Source: Kordia sp965224175 (GTDB lineage: Bacteria > Bacteroidota > Bacteroidia > Flavobacteriales > Flavobacteriaceae). From it: a DNA stretch of 64,000 nt. The stretch lies in NCBI RefSeq assembly GCF_965224175.1, contig NZ_OZ245041.1:1922001-1986000 (forward strand). Direction: 5' to 3'. The translations under genes were made by a program, and so were the position numbers. Below are positions 28,260 to 36,965 of the stretch, piece by piece; the first letter of the stretch is position 1; every line of letters starts with the position of its first letter. The notes beneath the pieces were generated by a model. That model had not been told where the DNA came from. It saw only the letters and a list, made by a program, of their open reading frames with translations, and ran no database searches.

Positions 28260-31200
28260 TTAGTTACCGTCGTCTTCTTTTTCAGTTGGTGTCACTGACG
28301 AATTACGTTTTGCTTCTGCTGTTTTAATTTTTGCTAACTCAGCTTCCGCTTCAGCGACTTCATCTGGATAACTTATAAAGTTTTTAATGACACTTTCTAA
28401 AATATACGTTGCTTGGAACGCGTCTTCTAAAGCATAGAAGTTTTTAGCCATGATGATTAATCCTTTAGCGCCAAATTGCTTGTAACTAGAATAGTCTTTC
28501 ACCAATTTCTGAACCACAGTATTTGATCCATCGTAATCATTTTCTTTGTTCTTAAAGTAAGCATCATAATATAATGCTTCTGCCGCTAGTTTTCCTGTAG
28601 CAATTTTTTGAACTTCCGCATATGCTTCTTTTGCTTTGTCTTCGTTATTGGTTGCAATAGCAGAGCGAGCAATAATTACATGCGCATCACTTTTAATTCG
28701 ATTGTCTACTTTATCGTTTGCCAATACTTTTTCTGCATAACTTACGGCTGTATCATAATTGTCCAACTCGTAATTTGCTTTCATTAAGTTTGATTGTGCA
28801 AAGGTTACGTTTTGTGGGAAATCGGCGCTTTCTTCCAAACGTTTTAGTACTGGAATTGCTTTTGTATAATTGTCTGTTTCTAATAGTACTTGAGCTAATC
28901 TTGCCAACGCTTGTTCCGTATATTCATTACGCTCGTTTTGTAATACATATTCGTAATGTGGAATTGTTTTTTGCGTTTCGCCTTTACTGAAATACGATTG
29001 TGCAAGGTAAAAATTAGCTTTAACGGCATTCAATCCGTTTGGAAATTGCTGTACATATTTTTCAAATCCTTCAATAGCTTTGTCTGTATTGTTTTGGATG
29101 AATTGCTGTTCTGCAGATTCGTAGGTTGCTTTGTCTAACTCAGCATCAGTTACATCTACAAAATCAAGATTTTTCACCCAATTTGCATACACTTCTACTT
29201 GTCCTAATTCTACATAGATTAATTTCGCTGTAGCGACAGCCTGAATTGCTTCTTCTGTATTTGGAAACTTCGCTACTACTGATCGAAATTTTGTCAAAGC
29301 CACTTGGTTTTTACCTTCATTATAATTGATAAGTCCTTGCTTCAACATTGTTTTAGGAACATATGAACTTTTTGGATAATCTTCCACCATTTCTGCATAT
29401 GCATTCAGTCCTTTTTCAGTATTTCCTTCGTTGATATAGGTATTTCCTAATTCGTATAAAGCATCATCTCGTAAGGTTGATTTTTTATATTTTTTTGTGA
29501 ATTTATCTAATTCAGAAATTTTTGTGTTTGTTTTTCCTGTAAATCCATAACTGATTGCTTTTTGGAAAAATGCGTAATCTTCATCAACACCTTTCATCGC
29601 TATTGCTTTGTCATACGCTTTGATGGCATCATTGTATTTACTCATTACAAAATGACTATCTCCTAAACGTAGGTAACTATCATTTACACGTCCTTTGTCG
29701 TCAGGATTATTAGTTACAAACTTTTCAAAATTCGAAATTGCACTTGTATATTCTTTTTGTTTGAAATACGTGTATGCTAAATTATAATCGATAGTTTGTG
29801 CTTCTTCTGTGTCTGTGATATTTGCATTAGCAAACGATTTGAAACCTTCTAGAGCCAAATCATAATTATCTAATAAGTAGTTTGTTTCAGCTTTCCAGAA
29901 AGTAGCTCTTGCCGTGTATTCTGAAGATTCGTTTTCTTTTAACGATTTTTCAAAGAAATCTAATGCTTCTTGATATTTACTATCGTTGAATAATTCAATT
30001 GCTCTATAAAACGCTACTTTTTGATACGTTGCTTTATCGCTATATTTTTTACTTGCTTCTAGCAGATTTAATGCTGCTTCGTAATCTTTTGATGTAATGT
30101 ATGAACTTACTAACAATTCTTCCAATTCTGCTTGATGTTCAGTATCTGGATATTTCTTTAAATAAGATGTTAAGACAGAAGGAACACTTTCATAAGGATT
30201 TCCAATTTCATAACTCAATCGTGCATAATTCAATCCTGCGTCTTCTTGAATTTTCAAATCAAAATCCATTTGCGAAGCATTACGAAAAGCATTCAATGCT
30301 TGTTGTTTCTTATCTGTATTTAAGTAACATTCTCCTAAATGGTAATAAGCGTTTTGTGCTACAAAATTACTTCCATCCACAATTTTATTGAATTGTTTGA
30401 TCGCATTTTCGTAATCTTCTTGCTTATAATATGCATATCCTAATTGATAGAAATCTGTGTTATTCCACCTTCTCTTCTTTCCTTTGTATTCTTTTAAATA
30501 AGGAATTGCTTCTTTGTATTGTTTTAAATTGAAATAACTTTCTCCTATAATCTTATTGAGTTCAGAAATTTCTTTTCTATCAGCATTTGGCAATTCTTTC
30601 TTAGATAAATCAATCGCTTTTTGAAAGTTTCCAAGTTTGAAGTTCATATCTGCTTTAAAATAGGAAAGCTTTTCATTGAATTCATCTTCTTCGGAAACAC
30701 CTTCAAAATATTCGTTTGCCTCTTCATATTTATCTTCTTGATACGCAATGTATCCAGTATAATATTTTGCTTGCGATCCGTATTTTGGAGAATCTAATAA
30801 TTTTTGAAAATATGTTTTTGCTTGTTCATACTTTTTTGAAGTAAAATAAGCATATCCTTTTTTGAAATTATATTCTTCTCGTTGCGAATTGGTCAAGTTA
30901 TTTTCTCCTGACTTATCGTACCATTTTAACGCTCGAGCGTACTTACCATTTTCAAAATAATAATCGGCAACATCAATATATGCAGAGTTTCGTTTGGTAC
31001 TTGTCGGATATCTTTTCACAAAATCTTCCATCATACTATCAGCTCCAAGCTGATTTAACCGAACGGCGCAATTGGCAATATAATATGCGCAATTGGCTTC
31101 TGTTTCATAATCGGAAGTAGCTCCTTTTACTCTATCAAAAAGAGCTTGGGAAGCCTGATATTGTTTACTATTATACAAATGAAGTGCTTCGTTGTAATCT

Positions 31201-31298
31201 TTTAAATCATGTGTATACACTTTTGTTTTTTGTGCATACGATAGATGAAAAGATAACAGCACAAAACATAGAATAAGTTGAAGATTTTTTTTGCTCAT
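28260..31298 (-). CDS. large secreted tetratricopeptide repeat protein
   Basis: A 1012-residue exported protein with a signal peptide (residues 1-22, ending LSYAQ). The whole mature part is TPR repeats, more than 20 by eye, of the type AIKQFNKIVDGSNFVAQNAYYHLGECY and YTSAISNFEKFVTNNPDD (shown in part). The end is charged (TPTEKEDDGN). TPR arrays are protein-binding scaffolds. The location is periplasm or inner face of the outer membrane, inferred from the signal. It is followed closely by an outer-membrane barrel gene on the same strand, which points to a shared envelope complex. The function is unknown. Confidence 0.88.
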   Translation of the reverse strand: MSKKNLQLILCFVLLSFHLSYAQKTKVYTHDLKDYNEALHLYNSKQYQASQALFDRVKGATSDYETEANCAYYIANCAVRLNQLGADSMMEDFVKRYPTSTKRNSAYIDVADYYFENGKYARALKWYDKSGENNLTNSQREEYNFKKGYAYFTSKKYEQAKTYFQKLLDSPKYGSQAKYYTGYIAYQEDKYEEANEYFEGVSEEDEFNEKLSYFKADMNFKLGNFQKAIDLSKKELPNADRKEISELNKIIGESYFNLKQYKEAIPYLKEYKGKKRRWNNTDFYQLGYAYYKQEDYENAIKQFNKIVDGSNFVAQNAYYHLGECYLNTDKKQQALNAFRNASQMDFDLKIQEDAGLNYARLSYEIGNPYESVPSVLTSYLKKYPDTEHQAELEELLVSSYITSKDYEAALNLLEASKKYSDKATYQKVAFYRAIELFNDSKYQEALDFFEKSLKENESSEYTARATFWKAETNYLLDNYDLALEGFKSFANANITDTEEAQTIDYNLAYTYFKQKEYTSAISNFEKFVTNNPDDKGRVNDSYLRLGDSHFVMSKYNDAIKAYDKAIAMKGVDEDYAFFQKAISYGFTGKTNTKISELDKFTKKYKKSTLRDDALYELGNTYINEGNTEKGLNAYAEMVEDYPKSSYVPKTMLKQGLINYNEGKNQVALTKFRSVVAKFPNTEEAIQAVATAKLIYVELGQVEVYANWVKNLDFVDVTDAELDKATYESAEQQFIQNNTDKAIEGFEKYVQQFPNGLNAVKANFYLAQSYFSKGETQKTIPHYEYVLQNERNEYTEQALARLAQVLLETDNYTKAIPVLKRLEESADFPQNVTFAQSNLMKANYELDNYDTAVSYAEKVLANDKVDNRIKSDAHVIIARSAIATNNEDKAKEAYAEVQKIATGKLAAEALYYDAYFKNKENDYDGSNTVVQKLVKDYSSYKQFGAKGLIIMAKNFYALEDAFQATYILESVIKNFISYPDEVAEAEAELAKIKTAEAKRNSSVTPTEKEDDGN

Positions 31299-31519
31299 GA
31301 ATCTTGTTGTTTTATGAGATTTGCAATGTATTGCGATTGTATTTCTATTCTCTACAAACTTAACGTAAATATATGTGTTTCGCCAATTTTAATAGATGAA
31401 GAAATTTAGTATTTATAGATAGATAACGTGTGTTTTTAGGGATAATTATACGAATCTGATTTAAAAAACAATTTACAAGAGTTATTTAGTATTTTCTTAA
31501 CATAATTTCTGCACAAACA

Positions 31520-31549
31520 ATGAGTCGTATTTATGAAAACACGACTCAT
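31520..31549. repeat. inverted repeat upstream of precursor pair
   Basis: ATGAGTCGT and ACGACTCAT form a perfect 9-bp inverted repeat with a 12-base spacer, 66 bases before the ATG at 31615 and upstream of the likely -7 box. It could be an operator or the terminator of a lost gene; there is no T run. Confidence 0.6.
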
Positions 31550-31577
31550 GATTCTTGTACTACAAAGGGTTTACGCT

Positions 31578-31585
31578 TAGTTTTA
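31578..31585 (+). promoter_or_regulatory. possible -7 box of precursor pair
   Basis: TAGTTTTA is one base off TAnnTTTG and lies 29 bases before the ATG at 31615. Confidence 0.35.
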
Positions 31586-31614
31586 TGCTCATACAATCAT
31601 AAAATCATAAACTC

Positions 31615-31815
31615 ATGAAAAAACAGAAAGTTAAAAGTTTACACTTAAACAAAAAGAGCATTTCAAATCTCGAACATAAAATTACTGGTGGAGGCACTGA
31701 TTTAGACGATTCACATTTAACGCATACATGTCCAAAACCAAATACATATGTAAAAGCATGCTCAAATCACATGTGCGATTCAAGATTAGGTGGTTGTCCT
31801 AGCTATTATTGTTAA
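31615..31815 (+). CDS. class I lanthipeptide-type precursor peptide
   Basis: A 66-residue peptide. The leader MKKQKVKSLHLNKKSISNL has the L-x-L-N-K-x-x-I-S-x-L pattern, and the leader ends in Thr-Gly-Gly-Gly at residues 24-27. The core has five Cys and ends in Cys (GGCPSYYC), with Thr and Ser before several of them (HTC, ACSNHMC). Its sister gene starts 34 bases downstream, so the two are probably on one transcript. No modification enzyme lies nearby; the next gene downstream, after a terminator, is an FtsE-like ATPase. The modified-peptide nature is inferred from the leader. Confidence 0.72.
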   Translation: MKKQKVKSLHLNKKSISNLEHKITGGGTDLDDSHLTHTCPKPNTYVKACSNHMCDSRLGGCPSYYC

Positions 31816-31849
31816 TCAACAAAAAGTTATTATATAAATTTATTCTACG

Positions 31850-32083
31850 ATGAAAAAAAAGAACATTACAAACCTTAGACTTAAAAAAACGATCATTTCT
31901 TCACTAACAATTAGAGGTGGTGTATTTATTGATGCAGATGGTACACAAGTTGCTACATGCATGACATCTGTAAATACAGAATGTCCAAACACAGACGCAA
32001 ATAATTGTCCAACACGTGCAAAACACGGTTGTGTAGAAAGCCAAGATATTTGTGAAAGTGATGAACGTGTATGTCCACAATAA
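31850..32083 (+). CDS. class I lanthipeptide-type precursor peptide
   Basis: A 77-residue peptide. The leader MKKKNITNLRLKKTIISSL again has the L-x-L-x-K-x-x-I-S pattern and ends in Arg-Gly-Gly at residues 22-24. The core of about 53 residues has six Cys at fairly even distances (ATC, TEC, NNC, HGC, DIC, RVC) with Thr and Ser between, unlike the core of the gene just before it. Acidic residues are frequent. A terminator follows, closing the two-gene unit. The ORFs on the opposite strand here are shadows of this gene. Confidence 0.72.
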   Translation: MKKKNITNLRLKKTIISSLTIRGGVFIDADGTQVATCMTSVNTECPNTDANNCPTRAKHGCVESQDICESDERVCPQ

Positions 32084-32106
32084 GACATATTGTGTAAACA
32101 CATATT

Positions 32107-32143
32107 TAAAAGTCGTTTCAAAAATTTATGGAACGACTTTTTT
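32107..32143 (+). terminator. terminator after precursor pair
   Basis: AAGTCGTTTC pairs with GGAACGACTT (one G-T pair), followed by a T run. Confidence 0.85.
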
Positions 32144-32340
32144 ATTCTTCTGGATAACGAAGTTTGAGATATTCTACCGTTTTGCTTAAATTTTTCCTTA
32201 TCGCAAATGGTTTTTTAACAGATTATTCTATTTCCTTTCGTTCTGACGAATCATAAATATCTCGCTTTTCTTCACTTTAGTTTTTCGTATTGCGGTTTAA
32301 TTGTTTACTTTGTGTATTCGATTTAAATCATACACTATTC

Positions 32341-33021
32341 ATGGAGCAAATTCTCAGTCTTAGAAACGTTTCTATTTTTCAACGTGAAAACTTGATCCTT
32401 TCAGATATCAATCTTACTATTAATAAAGGTGACTTTGTCTATTTGATTGGAAAAACGGGTTCTGGTAAAAGTAGCTTTATGAAAACTTTATATGGAGATT
32501 TGCCTTTAACCGATGGCGAAGGAACTATTGTAGATTTTAACCTGAAAACATTAAAAGAAAAAGATATTCCTTTTTTACGTAGAAAGTTAGGAATTGTTTT
32601 TCAAGATTTTCAATTGTTACAAGACCGAACTGTTGCAGACAATTTATTGTTTGTCCTGAAAGCTACTGGTTGGAAAGATAAAGAAAAGATGCAAGCAAAG
32701 ATTGATGAGGTTTTAGATAAAGTTGGTATGAAAACAAAGAACTTCAAATTTCCCCACCAACTTTCTGGAGGCGAGCAACAACGTATTGCCATTGCCCGCG
32801 CACTCTTGAATGATCCTGAACTGATTATTGCAGATGAACCTACTGGAAATTTAGATCCACAAACCAGTATCGAAGTCATGCAAGTATTACAAGAAATTAA
32901 TAAAAGTGGTCGTACTATTTTAATGGCTACGCACGATTATGCTTTAATTCTAAAATATCCTTCTAAAACGCTCAAATGTGATGAAGGAAAAGTGTTTGAA
33001 GTTGTTCAAAAAAATGTATAA
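32341..33021 (+). CDS. ftsE: FtsE-like ABC transporter ATP-binding protein
   Basis: A 226-residue ATP-binding protein of the FtsE/LolD group. In FtsE the partner FtsX controls cell-wall hydrolases at division. Walker A is GKTGSGKSS, the Q-loop FQDFQLL, the ABC signature LSGGEQQRIAIARALL, Walker B LIIADEPTGNLD and the switch His in MATHD. I start at MEQILSLRNVSIF; an upstream ATG at 32290 would add 17 residues unlike the family. No permease gene is next to it: a glycosyltransferase follows. FtsX may be elsewhere, as is common in this phylum. LolD- or macrolide-exporter-type ATPases are the alternatives. Confidence 0.85.
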   Translation: MEQILSLRNVSIFQRENLILSDINLTINKGDFVYLIGKTGSGKSSFMKTLYGDLPLTDGEGTIVDFNLKTLKEKDIPFLRRKLGIVFQDFQLLQDRTVADNLLFVLKATGWKDKEKMQAKIDEVLDKVGMKTKNFKFPHQLSGGEQQRIAIARALLNDPELIIADEPTGNLDPQTSIEVMQVLQEINKSGRTILMATHDYALILKYPSKTLKCDEGKVFEVVQKNV

Positions 33022-33124
33022 TTCATCTAAAAATAAACAGACTTCATCTTTTATAAGAAACATTTGTATTGCAACAAAACTTAGAGCTTTTGTCTTTTTA
33101 AAACGGTGCTAACCCTACCAAATA

Positions 33125-34018
33125 ATGTTATCAATTCTCATCCCTACATACGATTATGATATTTCTACTTTAGTGGAAGAAATACATACACAACTCATAC
33201 AAACCGATTGTGTTTTTGAAATTTTGTGTTTGGATGATCACTCAAACGATCAAGAAACAATTTCGCAAAACGAACGTATCAACACATTTTCAAACGCAAC
33301 ATATAAAGTTTTACCAGAAAATATAGGTCGTAGTCGAATTCGGAACTTATTGGCACAAAAAGCTACATACGATTGGCTGTTGTTTTTGGATGCAGATGTA
33401 ATTCCCGTAGAAAAAGATTTTATCAAAAAATACATAGACGCTATTTCTGATGAAAAGGAAGTGATTTATGGTGGAATTTTATATCAGAATGAGAAACCTA
33501 AACAAGAAAATGTACTGCGATGGGTTTACGGAAAAGAGCGCGAAGCTTTAACAGTAAAACAACGAAATGAAGCTTCATATTTACGTTTTTTAACTTTAAG
33601 TTTTCTGATTAAAAAAGCTGTTTTTCAAAAGGTAAAGTTTAATGAAGATATTCCAAATGCGCGACATGAAGATACTTTGTTTGCAAACGACTTGAAACAC
33701 GCAAAAGTTCATATGACACATATTCACAATCCTGTGTATCATTTAGGATTGGATACGAGTAAAGAATTTATTCGCAAGTCAATGGAATCGGTTGAAGTGT
33801 TGATTTTATTCCTAAAAAATGGATTGATAGAACACAATGATATTTTAATTACTAAAGTGTTTGCACGTGTCAAGAAATTTGGTTTCAATCATGTTTTGGC
33901 GGTCATGTATCGATGGTTTCACAAACGATTTGAGAAAAACTTACTTTCTAACAATCCTTCCATGTTTATTTTTGACTTGTACAGATTAACGTATCTTTGT
34001 CACTTAGACACCCAATAA
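33125..34018 (+). CDS. family 2 glycosyltransferase
   Basis: A 297-residue GT-A fold glycosyltransferase of family GT2. It begins MLSILIPTYDYDISTLVEEI, has the nucleotide-site Asp in CLDDHSNDQET, the loop NIGRSRIRNLLAQKA and the metal-binding FLDADVIP. RHEDTLFANDL is near the acceptor site. No membrane helix is evident, so it is a cytoplasmic enzyme adding a sugar to a lipid-linked precursor or other acceptor. Its stop codon overlaps the next start by one base (TAATG), so the two are translated together. The sugar is not predictable. Confidence 0.88.
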   Translation: MLSILIPTYDYDISTLVEEIHTQLIQTDCVFEILCLDDHSNDQETISQNERINTFSNATYKVLPENIGRSRIRNLLAQKATYDWLLFLDADVIPVEKDFIKKYIDAISDEKEVIYGGILYQNEKPKQENVLRWVYGKEREALTVKQRNEASYLRFLTLSFLIKKAVFQKVKFNEDIPNARHEDTLFANDLKHAKVHMTHIHNPVYHLGLDTSKEFIRKSMESVEVLILFLKNGLIEHNDILITKVFARVKKFGFNHVLAVMYRWFHKRFEKNLLSNNPSMFIFDLYRLTYLCHLDTQ

Positions 34019-34959
34019 TGCCGTTTTTTTCAGTAATAATTCCTCTTTATAATAAAGAAACTTATATCCAACAGACGATTGATAGTGTGTTGCGACAAAG
34101 CTTTACTGATTTTGAATTACTTGTGTTAAATGATGCAAGTACAGATAACAGTATGAGTGTTGTTTCACAATATGCTGATAAACGCATACAACTGATTGAA
34201 AACTCAAAGAATTTAGGACTTTCCGCTACTCGAAATCATGGAATTTCAAAAGCAATTGGAACTGTAATTGCTTTGTTAGATGCTGATGACCTCTGGCTTC
34301 CAAACTTTTTAGAAACCATAAAAAACATGTATGACTCGTTTCCAAATGCTTCTATTTTTGGAACCGATTATATGGAAAGTTATGCTTCACAAGAAGCCTT
34401 AACGCCACATAAAAACATTGCTACTTCTTTAAAAGAGACTTCTTTTTTGATTTCTGATTTCTTTGAAGCAAGTATGTTTCAACCTATTTTTTGCCAAAGT
34501 AGTATTGCCTTTAAGAAAGCTATTTGTACTGAATATGATGTTTTTAATCCTAAAATCACCTTTGCTGAAGACATTGATTTTTATATTAAATACGGTTCCA
34601 AATATCAAGTTGCGTATCATTATGAAGCGCTTTCTAAAGTACGTTTTGATGTTCCAAATCAGATGAGTAAAAATTCGATTGCTACTAAGGTATTGCCTGA
34701 TTTAGATGGTTATGAACATTTGGCAATGGAGAATAATTCTTTGAAGAAATATTTAGACTTGTATCGTTACATTTTTGCTTCGATGTACAATTTTGAAAAT
34801 GCAATTCCGCAACGAAATGCAATGTTAGCACATATTAATTATGGCAACTTAACCTTGAAACAACGTTTGTTATTAAAAAGTCCGCGCTTTGTATTGTTGT
34901 TATTGAAAAGGATTAAAAACTTTTTGTTGAAACGAAATATTAGAGTGACTTCTTTTTAG
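34018..34959 (+). CDS. family 2 glycosyltransferase
   Basis: A GT2 enzyme of 313 residues. The start is the ATG at 34018 (MPFFSVIIPLYNKETYIQ), which overlaps the previous stop by one base; an upstream TTG would only add unrelated residues. Landmarks are VLNDASTDNSMSVV, NLGLSATRNHGISKA, the metal site ALLDADDLWLPNF and, further on, ITFAEDIDFYIKYG. The last 40 residues are basic (LLLKSPRFVLLLLKRIKNF), suggesting contact with the membrane. It belongs to the polysaccharide region that extends to about 49000. Confidence 0.9.
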   Translation: MPFFSVIIPLYNKETYIQQTIDSVLRQSFTDFELLVLNDASTDNSMSVVSQYADKRIQLIENSKNLGLSATRNHGISKAIGTVIALLDADDLWLPNFLETIKNMYDSFPNASIFGTDYMESYASQEALTPHKNIATSLKETSFLISDFFEASMFQPIFCQSSIAFKKAICTEYDVFNPKITFAEDIDFYIKYGSKYQVAYHYEALSKVRFDVPNQMSKNSIATKVLPDLDGYEHLAMENNSLKKYLDLYRYIFASMYNFENAIPQRNAMLAHINYGNLTLKQRLLLKSPRFVLLLLKRIKNFLLKRNIRVTSF

Positions 34960-35060
34960 ACTTGCTTTCGCTTTTAGACCTATTAGACCTCTTAGACTTC
35001 TTAGATTTTCAGATGCTCTTTACTTTTAGATTTTTAGACTGATTTAGATTTGTTATAAAC
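34957..35060. repeat. degenerate TTAGAC repeats
   Basis: Directly after the glycosyltransferase stop the sequence repeats short units such as TTTTAGACC, TTAGACCTC, TTAGACTTC and TTTTTAGACTG about eight times. Related units recur at 35141-35180 and as a perfect tandem at 51950-51982. Confidence 0.6.
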
Positions 35061-35412
35061 GTCTTTGCGAGGAAGTATGACGAGGCAATCTGTTTGTTCA
35101 AAAAACACTAATGTAATACAATAAGCAGATTACTTCGTTCTTAGATACACTTTGTTTTTAGACCTGCTGGCGCTTTTAGATTTACTTTGTTTTAAATGTT
35201 TCGTCTTGGATTGTCTGTTGTCTTTACACTTTTGCTTTTTTCTTATTCAAAAAATGTTTTACCTTTAAAATTCAGCCTTTAACATGTATAATTTTTTGTT
35301 GGAACATGCAAAACGTCAGTTTAAGTGAGTTTGCAAAGCAAATTTGTATCGAGAACTACTTTGAAATCGTTATTGATTAAAATTCTCAATACTCATCACT
35401 AAAGTCCCAATA
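34960..35412. other. 453-base gene-free stretch with repeats
   Basis: The spacer between convergent glycosyltransferase and fdtA-like genes. It holds the TTAGAC repeats, a palindromic repeat element (35061-35142) and a short unsupported frame (35306-35380, 24 residues). No gene is supported. Confidence 0.5.
35061..35142. repeat. dispersed palindromic repeat element (TTGCGAGG...CAATCTG type)
   Basis: TTTGCGAGGAAGTATGACGA followed by GGCAATCTG, then about 35 bases later CAGATTACTTCGTTCTTA. The two arms are imperfect inverted copies. The pattern recalls the ATTGCGAGGA...GAAGCAATCTG intergenic repeats found in many Bacteroidota. It is likely a non-coding mobile repeat, partly decayed. Confidence 0.55.
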
Positions 35413-35838
35413 CTATTTAGAAAGTTTTACATCTTCTTTTGTGATCAAAAAGTCTTGATAATCACGAATATAATCAGATTCATTAAATTCATCAGAAGCT
35501 AACACCAAACAAACAGCTCCAGAAGAAAAGTTTTCCAATTCGCGCCATATTCCATGCGGAATTAAGCAACCTTGATTGGGTTTGTTCAATAAAACACGTC
35601 TTTTGGTTGTTCCATCTTTAAAAATAACTTCAAAACTTCCGCTCAACGCAATTAAAACTTCATGCTGTTCTACGTGTGCATGTCCACCTCTTTTTGCACC
35701 ACTAGGAATGTCGTACAGATAGTACACACGTTTGCATTTAAAAGGAATTGTTTCTCCTTCTATTACAGAGATATTTCCTCTAAAGTCTTCAATTTTGGGA
35801 ATCGTTATAAGTTGTATATCAGCAACAGTTGTAGACAT
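35413..35838 (-). CDS. FdtA/QdtA-type dTDP-sugar 3,4-ketoisomerase (WxcM-like cupin)
   Basis: A 141-residue single-cupin enzyme. Family members convert dTDP-4-keto-6-deoxyglucose to the 3-keto form on the way to 3-amino-3,6-dideoxy sugars. Seen are IPKIEDFRGNISVIEG, YYLYDIPSGAKRGGHAH with the conserved His residues, HEVLIALSGSFEVIF, PNQGCLIPHGIWREL and the typical end YIRDYQDFL. It sits four bases after a glycosyltransferase on the same strand. A DegT-type aminotransferase that could use its product lies 6 kb away (41826). Whether it makes the galacto or gluco product cannot be told. Confidence 0.9.
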   Translation of the reverse strand: MSTTVADIQLITIPKIEDFRGNISVIEGETIPFKCKRVYYLYDIPSGAKRGGHAHVEQHEVLIALSGSFEVIFKDGTTKRRVLLNKPNQGCLIPHGIWRELENFSSGAVCLVLASDEFNESDYIRDYQDFLITKEDVKLSK

Positions 35839-35841
35839 ATT

Positions 35842-36927
35842 TTAGGCAGTTGTTAGTTGAATCCATTTTTGGATTACTGGTTTTTCGGTGTATTTTTTTA
35901 TGGAAGATACTGTATTTTGTTTACAATTCATATACAAATCAATATTTTCGATTAACAGTAACATTGCATCTTTCAAATTCGCAAAGTTTTGATCTTCAAC
36001 TAGCAAACCATTTGTTTTGTGTTGAATTATTTCACTTGGTCCCGATTTACAATCAAATGAAATTACAGGTGTTTGTTGTTGCAATGCTTCTATTAAAACC
36101 ATTGGAAATCCTTCTACCCTACTTGATAAAACCAAAAATTTTGCGTTCTGAATGTATGCTGCTACATTTTCTACAAATCCCAAGAGTTTTACATCATTTT
36201 CTAACTGCAATTTTACAATTAGTTTTTCTAATGATTCTCTATCGCTTCCGTCACCACAAATAAACAATTTTATATTTTTTTCTGCTAATTTTGAAGCGTG
36301 ATATGTTTCAATTAAACGATCAAATTGTTTGATATCGTTTTGCAAACGACCAACAGCAATAATGTACTCATCTTTTACTTCGGAAATGGCAGCAACTTCC
36401 GCATCTACCGTAGTGATATAATTAGGAATATGAATCAGATTCTTAAAACCGTATTCTGTGGCAACTCTCTCTTCAATTCCTTTAGAAACTGCCACAATTG
36501 CTTTTGCTCTTGCGTATGTTTTTTTGAAAAAATTTCCTTTAGGAATATGCCAATCTATTTTATAACTGTGAATAACCATGATGGTTTTTTCCATCTGAAA
36601 GACAAATTGATGTAATAACCATTCCATAAAACGCCTACTTCGTGTTCTAAAATCGATATAAACATCTGCGTCAATACGTTTGTACGCTTTTTTGAATGCA
36701 AAAAATTTTTGAAGCTGTTTTACAATTTTTATGGAAGATTCATTTGCGCCCAAGTTATATAACTCACCTTCGTAAGTGTATGTAATTTGATCTTTTACAG
36801 AAATAATTGCTACCGAAAATCCTTGCTTGTATAATGATTTTGAAAAGTTTGCTGCTTGTTTTTCTGCGCCGCCTGTACTTAAACATTCGACAATTATACA
36901 GATTTTCTTTTTAGAATTTTGCAGCAT
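35842..36927 (-). CDS. family 4 glycosyltransferase
   Basis: A 361-residue GT-B fold glycosyltransferase of the GT4 type. The N-terminal domain starts KICIIVECLSTGGAEKQAANF with the acceptor-side Gly-Gly. The C-terminal domain has IIAVGRLQNDIKQFDRLI, LFICGDGSDRESLEKL, and the nucleotide-sugar site VLSSRVEGFPMVLIEALQQ with its two Glu. No signal peptide or membrane helix is present. It is read together with the fdtA-like gene and diverges from the next glycosyltransferase (36966) with only 38 bases between. Confidence 0.92.
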   Translation of the reverse strand: MLQNSKKKICIIVECLSTGGAEKQAANFSKSLYKQGFSVAIISVKDQITYTYEGELYNLGANESSIKIVKQLQKFFAFKKAYKRIDADVYIDFRTRSRRFMEWLLHQFVFQMEKTIMVIHSYKIDWHIPKGNFFKKTYARAKAIVAVSKGIEERVATEYGFKNLIHIPNYITTVDAEVAAISEVKDEYIIAVGRLQNDIKQFDRLIETYHASKLAEKNIKLFICGDGSDRESLEKLIVKLQLENDVKLLGFVENVAAYIQNAKFLVLSSRVEGFPMVLIEALQQQTPVISFDCKSGPSEIIQHKTNGLLVEDQNFANLKDAMLLLIENIDLYMNCKQNTVSSIKKYTEKPVIQKWIQLTTA

Positions 36928-36965
36928 AAAGTTTTCCTACTATCTTTCACGCAAATATACTGTTT

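Larger units (their letters stand above)
31299..31614. other. 316-base gene-free stretch before the precursor pair
   Basis: Spacer between the divergent TPR gene and the precursor genes. It holds a perfect 9-bp inverted repeat at 31520-31549 and a possible -7 box at 31578-31585 for the precursors. I see no coding region. Confidence 0.5.

Noticed and set aside
31840..32121. Frames on the minus strand opposite the precursor at 31850
   Set aside because: They are mirror frames of a clear leader-type precursor gene; they have no plausible start region or family pattern.
33997..34017. TTG start for the second glycosyltransferase
   Set aside because: The ATG at 34018 begins exactly at the family's first strand and forms the usual TAATG overlap with the previous stop.
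35306..35380. 24-residue frame MQNVSLSEFAKQICIENYFE... in the 453-base gap
   Set aside because: Too short, no leader pattern, no terminator, and located between decayed repeats.
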